Notes: generated by a model not told the origin, from the sequence alone. DNA of 64,000 nt from JACQFZ01 sp045810625 (GCA_045810625.1 JBJMVQ010000055.1:1-64000); one strand, 5' to 3'. Shown: positions 27,160 through 37,378, counted from the first letter of the stretch. Made by a program: numbers and translations.

Positions 27160-27552
27160 CTACGCGGCGTTCGAACCCGCCGGCCGGCCGCGATAGCGGT
27201 CGATGCGCGTCAGCAGCTCGCGCGGCTGCTCCAGCCCGGTGAACAGCTCGTCGTAATGCTCCTTCATGAATCGGGCGAATTCGACCCGATCCGTTTCGCC
27301 GCGAAGCTTCGCGAGCGAATCGAGATGCTCGCCCTCGCCGCGCGCGGCTTCCGAGCGGATCGCGGCGAAACGATTCTCGATGAATGCAGCCGACTTCTCG
27401 TCACCCGAGGTGCTGCTCGTGACCTTGGTCACGCCTTCGACCGTGCTGCTGACGCCGTCGGTTACGGTATTGATCACGCTGCAGCCACCGAGCAACACGC
27501 CCGCAACCGAGCCCAACAACGCCATACGTAGAGCTTTAACCTGCTGTGCCAT
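27160..27552 (-). CDS. Small putative lipoprotein of unknown function
   Basis: A 130-residue exported protein. The N-terminus MAQQVKALRMALLGSVAGVLLGGCS is a lipoprotein signal with Cys24 as the predicted lipidation site. The mature part has a Ser/Thr/Val-rich stretch (VTDGVSSTVEGVTKVTSSTS) followed by a charged helical region containing AARGEGEHLDSLAKLRGE. That last segment is reminiscent of the C-terminal part of DUF3015-type proteins, though this is only an impression. I chose ATG 27552 because it gives a clean signal peptide; in-frame starts upstream exist. It lies 88 bp downstream of pilU in the same direction, and has its own terminator. Function unknown; the pilus-gene context may be meaningful. 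Confidence 0.75.
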   Translation of the reverse strand: MAQQVKALRMALLGSVAGVLLGGCSVINTVTDGVSSTVEGVTKVTSSTSGDEKSAAFIENRFAAIRSEAARGEGEHLDSLAKLRGETDRVEFARFMKEHYDELFTGLEQPRELLTRIDRYRGRPAGSNAA

Positions 27553-27640
27553 GCTTGTCTCCCAGTACTCGCGTACCATTTGGTGCCCCGTTTCGGCTCG
27601 AAGCATCGCGGAGCGTCGATGTAGTTTCGTCTAGACCCTG

Positions 27641-28756
27641 TTACTTCACCGTCAGATTGCGCAACGTGTCGCCGAGCTCGCGGCCCTTGGAGTCCTTGCT
27701 CTCGAGTTTGATGCGCAGACGCACGTCGTTGATGGAGTCGGCGTTGCGCAGCGCGTCGTCGTAGGAAATGAGATCGGCTTCGTGCAGGCTGAATAGAGAC
27801 TGGTCGAAGGTCTGCATGCCGGCTTCGGGCGATTTCGCCATCAGGTCCTTCAACCCCGGAATATTTCCTTCCATGATCATGTCCGCGACGAGGGGCGTGT
27901 TGATCAGCACCTCGACCGCGGGCACGCGGCCCTTTCCGGTCTTCATCGGAATCAACCGCTGCGAGACGATCGCCTTCAAATTGAGCGCGAGATCCATCAG
28001 CAGTTGGTTGCGCTTTTCTTCCGGGAAGAAGTTGATGATACGGTCGAGCGCCTGGTTAGCGTTGTTCGCGTGCAGCGTCGACATGCAAAGGTGACCGGTT
28101 TCGGCGAACTGGACGGCGAGGTCCATCGTCTCGCGCGAACGGATTTCGCCGATCAGGATCACGTCGGGCGCCTGGCGCATCGCGTTCTTCAGCGCCACTT
28201 CGTACGACTCCGTATCGACGCCGACCTCGCGCTGATTGACGATGCAGTTCTTGTGCGCGTGCACGTATTCGATCGGGTCCTCTATCGTAAGGATGTGGCC
28301 GTAGCTGTATTCGTTGCGGTAGCCGATCATCGCGGCGAGCGAGGTCGACTTGCCGGAACCGGTGCCGCCGACGAACAGCACGAGGCCGCGCTTGGTGAGC
28401 GCAACGTCGGCCAGCACTTTCGGAAGATTGAGATCATCGAAGCGCGGGATTTCGGTGTTGATCGTACGCAATACCATCCCCACGCGCTGCTGTTGAAAGA
28501 AGACGTTGACACGAAAGCGCCCGATCTCCTGCGGCGCGATGGCGAAGTTGCATTCATTGTCCGCCTCGAACTGGCGGCGCTGCTCTTCGTTCATGATGCC
28601 GTACGCAAATGCGCGCGACTGCTCGGGCGTCAGCGCCTGCTTGGTCACCGGCACGATCTTGCCGTCGACCTTGATCGACGGCGGCACGCCGGCGGTGATG
28701 AACAGGTCAGAGGCCTTCTTGTGCTTCATGAGCTTCAGCAGGTCGCTGAAATTCAT
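27641..28756 (-). CDS. pilU: Type IV pilus retraction ATPase PilU
   Basis: A hexameric AAA-type ATPase, partner of PilT in pilus retraction. The protein has 371 residues. It shows the PilU-type start MNFSDLLKLMKHKKASDLFITAGVPP, the Walker A GGTGSGKST, the Asp box LTIEDPIEYVH, Walker B VILIGEIRSRETM, and the His box TLHANNANQALDRI. Its ATG is immediately next to the pilT stop, so the two are coupled. PilU generally assists PilT under load and cannot retract pili alone; this is family knowledge. Confidence 0.95.
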   Translation of the reverse strand: MNFSDLLKLMKHKKASDLFITAGVPPSIKVDGKIVPVTKQALTPEQSRAFAYGIMNEEQRRQFEADNECNFAIAPQEIGRFRVNVFFQQQRVGMVLRTINTEIPRFDDLNLPKVLADVALTKRGLVLFVGGTGSGKSTSLAAMIGYRNEYSYGHILTIEDPIEYVHAHKNCIVNQREVGVDTESYEVALKNAMRQAPDVILIGEIRSRETMDLAVQFAETGHLCMSTLHANNANQALDRIINFFPEEKRNQLLMDLALNLKAIVSQRLIPMKTGKGRVPAVEVLINTPLVADMIMEGNIPGLKDLMAKSPEAGMQTFDQSLFSLHEADLISYDDALRNADSINDVRLRIKLESKDSKGRELGDTLRNLTVK

Positions 28757-29827
28757 TTACTTCGCTCCGGCTTTGGGTGTCGCCGCGCTCGCCGTGAAGA
28801 CATCTTTGTTGTTCGCGTACGTGCGGGCCTCGTCGACGTGGATCTGGCGTGCGCGCACGAGATCGAGCAGGCATTGATCGATGGTCTGCATGCCGAAGCC
28901 CTGCCCGGTTTGGATGGCCGAATACATCTGCGCGATCTTGTTTTCGCGAATGAGGTTGCGGATCGCCGGCGTGCCGATCATGATCTCGTGCGCCGCGACG
29001 CGCCCGCCGCCGATCTTCTTCAACAGCGACTGCGAAATAACCGCGCGCAGCGACTCCGACAGCATCGCGCGCACCATGTCTTTTTCCGCCGCCGGGAAGA
29101 CGTCGATGATGCGGTCGATCGTTTTCGCCGCCGACGACGTATGCAGCGTGCCGAACACCAAGTGACCGGTTTCCGCGGCGGTCAGCGCCAGGCGGATGGT
29201 TTCGAGGTCGCGCATTTCGCCGACCAGGATGATGTCCGGGTCTTCGCGCAGCGACGCGCGCAGGGCGTTGTTGAAGCCGAGCGTGTCGCGGCCGACCTCG
29301 CGCTGGTTGACCAGGCAGTTCTTGCTCTGATGCACGAATTCAATCGGGTCCTCGATGGTGAGGATGTGCTCGTGCTGCGTCTCGTTGATGTGGTTGATCA
29401 TCGCCGCGAGCGTGGTCGACTTGCCCGAGCCGGTCGGCCCGGTCACGACCACCAAGCCGCGCGGCTGGTCGCAGATTTTCTTGAAGATGTCCGGGGCGTT
29501 CAGCTGCTCGAGCGTGAGGACTTTGGACGGAATGGTCCGGAACACCGCACCCGGCCCGCGCTGTTGATTGAACGCGTTCACGCGAAAACGCGCGACATTC
29601 GGCAGGTCGAAGGAAAAGTCGGTCTCGAGGAACTCCTCGAAGTCCTTCTGCTGCTTGTCCGACATGATGTCGTAGACCATGTTGTGGACCGTCCGATCAT
29701 CGAGCGGATCGACGTTGATGCGCTTGATGTCGCCGTCGACGCGAATCATCGGCGGAAGGCCGGCCGACAGGTGCAAGTCGGAGGCGTTTTGCTTGAAGGC
29801 AAAAGCTAGTAGCTCGGCGATGTCCAT
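28757..29827 (-). CDS. pilT: Type IV pilus retraction ATPase PilT
   Basis: The main ATPase for pilus retraction and twitching motility. The protein is 356 residues starting MDIAELLAFAFKQNASDLHLSAGLPPMIRVDGD. It has Walker A GPTGSGKST, Asp box LTIEDPIEFVH, Walker B IILVGEMRDLETI, His box TLHTSSAAKTIDRI and the PilT hallmark AIRNLIRE. ATG 29827 is the right start: the open frame runs on upstream to 30226 but that part is compositionally non-protein-like and lacks homologous character. Divergent from proC across 299 bp that hold no other gene. Confidence 0.96.
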   Translation of the reverse strand: MDIAELLAFAFKQNASDLHLSAGLPPMIRVDGDIKRINVDPLDDRTVHNMVYDIMSDKQQKDFEEFLETDFSFDLPNVARFRVNAFNQQRGPGAVFRTIPSKVLTLEQLNAPDIFKKICDQPRGLVVVTGPTGSGKSTTLAAMINHINETQHEHILTIEDPIEFVHQSKNCLVNQREVGRDTLGFNNALRASLREDPDIILVGEMRDLETIRLALTAAETGHLVFGTLHTSSAAKTIDRIIDVFPAAEKDMVRAMLSESLRAVISQSLLKKIGGGRVAAHEIMIGTPAIRNLIRENKIAQMYSAIQTGQGFGMQTIDQCLLDLVRARQIHVDEARTYANNKDVFTASAATPKAGAK

Positions 29828-30126
29828 GATCCGATGGCTTGTGCGCTGGGCGGGATCGTCTGTTTCTCGCTTAATTTCTAGTCTATAGCCGGGGGGCCTG
29901 CAACGCGCGCGCACCCGAAGAGAGCGACAAGCGGGCCGATGTACGTCGGGTGTGACGGGGTCGGCGGGCAAAACGTAGTAACTTACGGTCCCGCCCCTCC
30001 TCCCAGGCGGGCGTTCTGCCCTTACCGACCTCAGCCGAGGGGCATCCGCCCCAGGCGAATACCCGCCGAGCATGTACGCGTGCGCCGCTTCCGTTCGCCC
30101 GGGCGCGGGCCTTACACTTGCGCCCC

Positions 30127-31041
30127 ATGGCGGCAAAAAAGACAAGAACCCGACGCCGTGTTTCGGCCGGGCGCACGACGCCGCGAGCCGGACGCCCGCG
30201 CTCGACGACGGCACGACGGCGCCCACTCGTGGGTTTCATCGGCGCGGGCAACATGGCGCGCAGCCTTGCGGGCGGGCTGATCGCAAACGGCTGGCCGGCC
30301 GCCCGCATCGTTCTCTCCGACCCCGACGCCTCGCAGCGCAAGGCGGTGGAGGAGTCGTTGAGAGTAAAGACGTATCCGCAGAATGCCGATGTCGTGGCGC
30401 GCGCGCAGATTCTGGTCCTCGCCGTGAAACCTCAGATCATGCACGCGGTAGCGACCGAAATCGCGTTGGCGGTGCGGGAAACCCGCCCGCTCATTCTGTC
30501 GATCGCGGCCGGCATTCGGCTGCCGGACCTGCAGCGCTGGCTCGGCGCGGAAATTCCGCTCGTGCGCGCGATGCCGAATACGGCCGCGCTCGTCAGCGCC
30601 GGCGCCTCCGCGCTCTGCGCGAACGCGCTCGCGAACGAGCGGATGCGCGCGGCGGCGGAATCCATCCTGCGCTCGGTCGGCACGACCGTGTGGCTCGAAG
30701 ACGAAGGGCTGCTCGATATTGTCACGGCACTGTCGGGCAGCGGACCGGCCTACTTTTTCCTGCTGATGGAAGTGCTCGAACGCGCTGCGATCGCCGAAGG
30801 CCTCGACGCGGAAACCGCGCGCCTGCTGACGCTTCAAACTGCTTACGGCGCCGCGAAGATGGCGCTCGAAGGGGCGGAGGAACCGGCGACGCTGCGCCAA
30901 CGCGTAACGTCACCGGGTGGTACCACCGAGCGCGCGCTCAAGGTACTCGACGAGGGCGGGTTCACGCCGCTCTTTCAACGGGCGGTAAGCAACGCCGCCG
31001 TGCGAGCGCGCGAATTGGCCGAAATGTTCGGGAAAAACTGA
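30127..31041 (+). CDS. proC: Pyrroline-5-carboxylate reductase
   Basis: Catalyses the last step of proline synthesis, reducing pyrroline-5-carboxylate with NAD(P)H. The Rossmann motif GFIGAGNMA and the C-terminal SGSGPAYFF...TSPGGTTERAL signature are intact. From ATG 30127 the protein has 304 residues with an unusual Arg-rich extension of about 34 residues before the fold begins. A GTG at 30229 would give the standard length starting VGFIGAGNM. Neither site has a clear Shine-Dalgarno, so the true start is open. The stop overlaps the yggT start (TGATG). yggS, often present before proC, is absent. Confidence 0.94.
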   Translation: MAAKKTRTRRRVSAGRTTPRAGRPRSTTARRRPLVGFIGAGNMARSLAGGLIANGWPAARIVLSDPDASQRKAVEESLRVKTYPQNADVVARAQILVLAVKPQIMHAVATEIALAVRETRPLILSIAAGIRLPDLQRWLGAEIPLVRAMPNTAALVSAGASALCANALANERMRAAAESILRSVGTTVWLEDEGLLDIVTALSGSGPAYFFLLMEVLERAAIAEGLDAETARLLTLQTAYGAAKMALEGAEEPATLRQRVTSPGGTTERALKVLDEGGFTPLFQRAVSNAAVRARELAEMFGKN

Positions 31042-31619
31042 TGACCTATCTGAGTCAGGCGGCGAGCTACCTGGTACAGGTCGCGTTCGGGTTTTATATC
31101 CTGCTCGTGCTGCTGCGCTTTCTATTTCAGCTCGCGCGCGCCAGCTTCTACAACCCCTTTTCGCAGTTCATCGTTACCCTGACGCAGCCGCCGCTCAAGA
31201 TCCTGCGGCGTTTCATCCCCGGCTTCTTCGGCATCGACTTCGCGACAGTCGTGCTGCTGCTCGCGCTGCAGGTCGCCGAAATCTACCTGACCGCCTGGTT
31301 GCAAGGGGTCGGACCGGGTGTCGCGGGCGTGATCGTCGTCTCCGTTGCGGAGTTGATCCAGCTCGCGGTGTGGATCTACATCGTCGCGATACTGGTGCGG
31401 GTCGTCCTCTCCTGGGTCAATCCCTACGGCACGCACCACCCTCTGGCGGACCTGCTCGACAGCGTCACCGAACCGCTGCTCGCGCCCGCGCGTCGGCTCA
31501 TCCCACCGATCGGCGGGCTCGACCTCTCCCCCATCGCCGTACTCGTGCTCCTTCAGCTGACGCTGATCCTGATCGTACGCCCGTTGAACGACGCCGGCGT
31601 CGTTCTGATGCTGCGGTAG
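31041..31619 (+). CDS. yggT: YggT family membrane protein
   Basis: A 192-residue integral membrane protein with two YGGT domains. Each has a hydrophobic helix followed by the pattern seen as NPFSQFIVTLTQPPLKILRRFIPGFFGID (first) and HPLADLLDSVTEPLLAPARRLIPPIGGLDLSPI (second). About four to five membrane segments are predicted by eye. The family is linked to osmotic tolerance in some bacteria and to cell-division/thylakoid roles in phototrophs, so no firm function can be given. Its ATG overlaps the proC stop, as in many proteobacteria. Confidence 0.93.
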   Translation: MTYLSQAASYLVQVAFGFYILLVLLRFLFQLARASFYNPFSQFIVTLTQPPLKILRRFIPGFFGIDFATVVLLLALQVAEIYLTAWLQGVGPGVAGVIVVSVAELIQLAVWIYIVAILVRVVLSWVNPYGTHHPLADLLDSVTEPLLAPARRLIPPIGGLDLSPIAVLVLLQLTLILIVRPLNDAGVVLMLR

Positions 31620-31799
31620 GCGCGACTTCGTCTCCGCCGTTTTGGCCGAGACTCCTATTCTTTTTCTTCCGACGCACCGTCCGGCCGACGGTCCGCTCGC
31701 GCTGGCTGCAGCGCCGGCAACCTCGTCTATATTTCCTGCACGCAAATCGCGCTAAAGCTATAGCGTTTTCTCAACTACGGACGGTAAACTTGCGTTCCG

Positions 31800-33785
31800 A
31801 TGGCTTTCTCCATGATGAGCGCCTATCCTGCAGCGAGCCGCGCTGTCTCCGCCATCAATGCCTTTGGCAAACGGCTGGCCGACTACAAGAGCTGGTGCGA
31901 TGAGCTGGCCGCGACCATCGGGGAATATCAAGCTTGGGTTGAAGCGCACGGCCTCGGAAGCGGCGAGGACGACCTGCGCGTCTACGAGCTGATCGACGCC
32001 CTCAAGTCGGACAAAATCACCGTCGCTCTGGTCGCCGAGTTTTCGCGCGGCAAGACCGAGCTCATCAACGCAATTTTCTTCGCCGACTTCAAACAGCGGC
32101 TGCTCCCTTCTGACGCCGGGCGCACGACCATGTGCCCCACGGAGCTGCTCTACGACGAGAAACAGCCGCCCTCCGTTCGGCTGCTTCCGATCGAAACGCG
32201 CAAGTCGCCGCTCACGATCGCCGAGTACAAGCGCGACGCCACGAGCTGGACGGTATTCCCGCTCGACTTGAACCGGCCGAAGGCGATGGCGGACACGCTG
32301 CAACAGATCGTCCAGACACGTACGGTCGGGCTCAACGAAGCGACCGAGCTCGGGCTGTACAACCCGCAGGCACCAGGCATCACGCCGCCGGGCGACGGCA
32401 AAGTGCAGATTCCGATGTGGCGCCACGCCATCATCAATTTTCCGCATCCGTTGCTGAAGCAAGGACTGGTCGTGCTCGACACTCCGGGCCTCAACTCGCT
32501 CGGTACCGAACCGGAGCTCACGATCAGCATGCTGCCGTCCGCGCATGCCGTGCTGTTCGTGCTCGCCGCCGATACGGGCGTCACGAAATCCGACCTCGAC
32601 GTCTGGAACAACCACGTCTGCGTGGCCAAGCATCGCGGCGAAGAAGGGCGGCTGGTCGTGCTGAACAAGATCGACACGCTGTGGGACGAGCTGCGCACGA
32701 TGGAAGCGATTTCGGGCTCGCTCAATCGTCAGATCGAGGAAACCGCGCGGGTCCTCGGCGTCAATCGCCGCCACGTATTCCCGGTATCGGCGCAGAAAGC
32801 GCTGCTGGGCAAGATAAAAGCCGATCACGCGCTCATCACGAAGAGCGGGCTCGTGTCGCTCGAACAGAAGCTGTCGACCGACATCCTCAGCGCGAAACAG
32901 CAACTGATGCGGGAGAAGATGACGCGCGAGATCGGCGCGATCATCGAGCGCACGCGCGCGCTGATCTCATCCCGCCTCGCGTCGATCGATGTTCAGCTCG
33001 TCGAGCTGAAAAGTCTCTCCGGGAAGAGCCAGACGGCGATTCAGCAAATGATCAACCACATGCGCCGGGAGAAGCAGGCGTACGACAAGACGCTCGAGAG
33101 CTTCCAGGCGACGCGCATGATGCTGTCCGAGCACACCAAGCTGCTGCTCGATTTTCTGACCGTCGAGAGCATCGATGCGCTCATCGCACACACGCGCAAG
33201 ACGATGAAGGAATCGTGGACGACCCACGGGCTTCAGCTCGGTATGAAGACACTCTTCGACGGCGTGACGGAAACGATGGAAAAAGCGCACCGGCAGGCGG
33301 AGCAGATCGTCGGCCTCGTCGGGGCGATCTATCATCGGTTTCACACCGAACATGGCTTCGCGGACCTACGGCCGACGAGCTTTTCGCTTGCGCCGTTTCG
33401 CGAGCAGCTGGAGCGTCTCTACGACGAAGCCGAGGCGTTCCGTAAGAGCCCGATCATGGTGATGACCGAGCAGCATTTCGTGATCAAGCGCTTTTTCATC
33501 ACGCTCGCGAGCCGCGCCCGCGTGCTCTTCACCGATTGCAACGGCGCCGCACGCGAATGGAACAAAGCGATCATGGCGCCGATTCTCACGCAAGTCCGCG
33601 AACACAAGATCATGATGGACCATCGGCTCGACAACTTGAAACGCGTGCACGAGAACCTCGATAACCTGAGCGGTCGCATTGGCGATCTCGAAACGACCAA
33701 GCTCAACCTCGAGAATCAGCTCGTCGTCATCGACAACATGTTGCGCAAGATCCACCAGCCGCTCGGCGCGCGCCTCGACTCCTGA
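31800..33785 (+). CDS. Bacterial dynamin-like GTPase
   Basis: A large GTPase of 661 residues. The P-loop is AEFSRGKTEL at residues 79-88, where the usual first Gly is Ala. The switch region TTMCPTE is near 110, DTPG at 227-230 and NKID at 289-292. After the G domain come several hundred residues of helical, Lys/Glu/Gln-rich sequence suited to a dynamin stalk, including a segment near 480-510 that may contact membrane, and a final coiled coil (about 620-655). No transmembrane helix is obvious. Bacterial dynamins remodel membranes or act in stress and phage defence. It stands alone, without a second DLP gene beside it. The gene ends at a dense repeat cluster. Cellular role unknown. Confidence 0.85.
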   Translation: MAFSMMSAYPAASRAVSAINAFGKRLADYKSWCDELAATIGEYQAWVEAHGLGSGEDDLRVYELIDALKSDKITVALVAEFSRGKTELINAIFFADFKQRLLPSDAGRTTMCPTELLYDEKQPPSVRLLPIETRKSPLTIAEYKRDATSWTVFPLDLNRPKAMADTLQQIVQTRTVGLNEATELGLYNPQAPGITPPGDGKVQIPMWRHAIINFPHPLLKQGLVVLDTPGLNSLGTEPELTISMLPSAHAVLFVLAADTGVTKSDLDVWNNHVCVAKHRGEEGRLVVLNKIDTLWDELRTMEAISGSLNRQIEETARVLGVNRRHVFPVSAQKALLGKIKADHALITKSGLVSLEQKLSTDILSAKQQLMREKMTREIGAIIERTRALISSRLASIDVQLVELKSLSGKSQTAIQQMINHMRREKQAYDKTLESFQATRMMLSEHTKLLLDFLTVESIDALIAHTRKTMKESWTTHGLQLGMKTLFDGVTETMEKAHRQAEQIVGLVGAIYHRFHTEHGFADLRPTSFSLAPFREQLERLYDEAEAFRKSPIMVMTEQHFVIKRFFITLASRARVLFTDCNGAAREWNKAIMAPILTQVREHKIMMDHRLDNLKRVHENLDNLSGRIGDLETTKLNLENQLVVIDNMLRKIHQPLGARLDS

Positions 33786-33875
33786 CCCGTTCCGCTCGCA
33801 TAGTTTTTTCTAACCGCAGAGGACGCGGAGGACGCAGAGGAAAGATTTGAAGAAATCGCCCGGAGCAGCGAACTG

Positions 33876-33975
33876 GTAGCCCGGGCCAGTTCGTAGTTCG
33901 TAGCCTGGATGGTGCAACGCGGAATCCAGAAACGTATCCCGGATTGCGGCGCTACGCGCCTTCATCCGGGCTACA
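33876..33975. repeat. GTAG-type REP-like palindrome, copy 1
   Basis: It begins with gtagcccgggc, has a second head gtagcctggatgg at about 33900, and ends with the inverted tail catccgggctac. The internal text (caacgcggaatccag, ggattgcggcgctacgcgcc) is shared with the two other copies. The GTAG head and ccgggctac tail are typical of REP/BIME elements mobilised by RAYT transposases; no RAYT gene is in this window. Confidence 0.75.
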
Positions 33976-34219
33976 ACGCCTTCGTAGCCCGATAGTTTGT
34001 TCCATGCCACAGGACGCGGGGAGAGAAAGATAAAATTTCTCACCGCAAAGGACGCCAAGGACGCAAAGGAAAAATTTCGAAGCAACGCACGGGCGGCCGC
34101 TGGTAACGCTTTGGCAGTCCGGATCTCTGCGCGGAGGATTTGGTATTACTTAACTCGTCTTTTGCTCTTCCTCTGCGTCCTCCGCGGTTGATCAGTACTA
34201 CCCGGCTACGACGAAGTTC

Positions 34220-34296
34220 GTAGCCTGGATGGAGCAACGCGGAATCCAGGAAACGCATCCCGGATTGCGGCCGCTGCGCGCCTTCATCCGGGCTAC
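34220..34296. repeat. GTAG-type REP-like palindrome, copy 2
   Basis: It starts at the gtagcctggatgg head and ends with catccgggctac. It lacks the longer upstream half (gtagcccg...gttcgtagttc) present in copies 1 and 3, although a short agttcgtagcc junction is kept. It differs from copy 3 by a few substitutions, for example gcggccgctgcgcgcc in place of gcggcgctacgcgcc. Confidence 0.75.
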
Positions 34297-34374
34297 AACT
34301 GAAACTTTTGTTTTCACCACAGAGGACGCGGAGGACGCAGAGGAAAGGACGAAATAGCCCGGAGCAGCGAACTC

Positions 34375-34472
34375 GTAGCCCGAGCCAGTTCGTAGTTCGT
34401 AGCCTGGATGGAGCAACGCGGAATCCAGGAAATATCCCGGATTGCGGCGCTACGCGCCTTCATCCGGTCTAC
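34375..34472. repeat. GTAG-type REP-like palindrome, copy 3
   Basis: Near-identical to copy 1 over about 100 bp, including the doubled head (gtagcccgagcc then gtagcctggatgg) and the tail catccggtctac, which has one mismatch to the consensus tail. It is preceded by the same A-family block and spacer as copy 1, showing that the A-B composite was duplicated as a unit. Confidence 0.75.
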
Positions 34473-34763
34473 AACTGATAGTTAGCTTCTAACCGCAGAG
34501 GACGCGGAGGACGCAGAAGGAAAAGATAAAACTGATTTCTAAACGCAAAGGACGCGAAGGGCGCAAAGGAAATCGGATCGAAGGCTTGCGTCGTTACTCT
34601 CTGTCCGGACTCAGTGCCTGAGTCGCTTTTAGTGCGCGGAAACGAAAAAGCGCAAAGCAATTTTCTCCTGCCTTCCTTCGCGTCCTTAGCGTACTTCGCG
34701 TTTCAATTTTTCAAGTTTTTTCCTCTGCGTCCTCCGCGTCCTCTGCGGTTCTCAGTTTTACGG

Positions 34764-35627
34764 CTACGGCGCAGAGCGAGCGATTCCGACGCCCAAACCG
34801 CCATCCACCATCAGGCACTCGCCGTTCACGTACGACGACTCGTTCGAGATCAGGAACAACGTCGCGTAAGCAACTTCCCAACCCGTCCCCTGCCGTCCGA
34901 ACGGAACCGCCGCCGCGCGATTAGGCCGGCGGCGCGTTGCGTCCCGGCCCATCGGGGTGTCCATCAGACCGGGTGCGACGGCGTTGCAGCGGATGCCGCG
35001 CGATTCGCCCGCCTTGGCGATGCTGCGCGCGAGCGCGAGCTGCGCCGCCTTCGACGATTCGTATGCCGGATTGCCGCCCGCAGCGCGCTGGCTCGCGAGC
35101 GATGAGATGAGCACGATCGCGGCGCCGGCGTCCATGACGGTGAGCGCCTTTTGCGCGAAAAGCATGTGGCTGCGCACGTTCACCGCGTACTCGCGATCCC
35201 ACGCTTCGGGCGTAAGTTTTTCGAGCGGCAGACCGTGCGAGATGCCGACGTTGCAAACGAGCCCATCGAGGCCACCGAGCTGCTTCACACAGCGCTCGAC
35301 CGCCGGCCCGATCGCGGCGGCGTCGCTCACATCCGCGACCTCGGCGTACGCGTGGCCGCCTTCGGCGGCGATCTGCGCGCAGGTCGCCTCGACGGCGTCG
35401 CGCACGATGTCGATACACGCGACCGTCGCACCTTCGCGCGCGAAAAGCACCGACATGGCGCGGCCGTTGCCGATCGGCGGATCGTCATCGACCGTGCGGC
35501 GCTGACCGGCGCCCACGACGATAATGCGGCGGCCCTTCAGGCGACCGTGCCCCGGTGCTTGTCCGAGGGATTCCGGGTATAACTGACGGGTGGGGTCGAG
35601 CTCGTGCGGGGCAAGATTCATATTCAT
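34764..35627 (-). CDS. Short-chain dehydrogenase/reductase with inserted glycine loop
   Basis: A 287-residue SDR-fold NAD(P)-dependent oxidoreductase. The catalytic set is complete: Asn150, Ser175/176, Tyr189 and Lys193 (YESSK). The cofactor loop is atypical: instead of TGxxxGxG it reads VGAGQRRTVDDDPPIGNGRA (residues 38-57), an insertion of about nine residues. The Asp in CIDI after beta-2 suggests NAD preference. I accept ATG 35627; ATG 35621 (MNLAPHE) is equally possible. About 30 residues precede the fold. It is divergent from the acyl-CoA ligase gene, so both may share a regulatory region at 35628-35739. Substrate unknown. Confidence 0.88.
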   Translation of the reverse strand: MNMNLAPHELDPTRQLYPESLGQAPGHGRLKGRRIIVVGAGQRRTVDDDPPIGNGRAMSVLFAREGATVACIDIVRDAVEATCAQIAAEGGHAYAEVADVSDAAAIGPAVERCVKQLGGLDGLVCNVGISHGLPLEKLTPEAWDREYAVNVRSHMLFAQKALTVMDAGAAIVLISSLASQRAAGGNPAYESSKAAQLALARSIAKAGESRGIRCNAVAPGLMDTPMGRDATRRRPNRAAAVPFGRQGTGWEVAYATLFLISNESSYVNGECLMVDGGLGVGIARSAP

Positions 35628-35739
35628 TCTCCGTGCGCTCGTTCGATACGCGCCCCGCTATCATGCCGGCGTGCGCCGGCGTTAGGCAATGGAACGCATG
35701 CCGCCTCCAGCGATGGGCGGATCGGCGAGGGAGAGTCAC

Positions 35740-37305
<1,566 letters not shown>

Positions 37306-37378
37306 AACTTCGTCAACATCCGCGGTGCGCGGCACGGCCATTGGCGGAGGTCCGCCCGCGCCCCACGTCGGAGAGGTC

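Larger units (their letters stand above)
33811..34751. repeat. Cluster of two interleaved dispersed repeat families
   Basis: Nearly the whole 978-bp gap between the convergent dynamin-like and SDR genes is repetitive. Family A (consensus accgcagaggacgcagagg, with variable gac/gcg/caa triplet-like units) has forward copies at 33811-33844, 34041-34074, 34315-34348, 34491-34525 and 34541-34572, and reverse copies at 34167-34190, 34673-34704 (degenerate) and 34720-34751. Family B, a GTAG-headed palindromic REP-like unit, occurs at 33876-33975, 34220-34296 and 34375-34472. A plus B form a composite unit repeated at 33811-33975 and 34315-34472 with the same spacer (cccggagcagcgaact). No protein-coding frame is credible here. 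Opposed A copies could form long hairpins that end transcription from both flanking genes. Confidence 0.85.

Noticed and set aside
28004..29809. A 601-codon plus-strand open frame opposite pilU and pilT
   Set aside because: Both strands are open because of GC bias; the minus-strand frames carry every PilT/PilU motif while the plus frame shows none.
29828..30226. N-terminal extension of PilT by 133 codons
   Set aside because: The extra segment is unlike PilT proteins, overlaps the proC start on the other strand, and the canonical MDIAELLAFA start is at 29827.
30072..31040. YggT read as a 515-residue protein starting inside proC
   Set aside because: The upstream 323 codons are an out-of-frame reading of proC; YggT starts at ATG 31041 overlapping the proC stop.
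31800..33785. Dynamin-like gene as part of a multi-gene phage-defence system
   Set aside because: Neighbours are yggT on one side and a repeat nest on the other; there is no nuclease, helicase, TIR or toxin partner to support a system.
33811..34751. CRISPR-like array
   Set aside because: Repeats occur in both orientations, are of two unrelated families, differ in length, have no regular spacers, and no cas gene is near.
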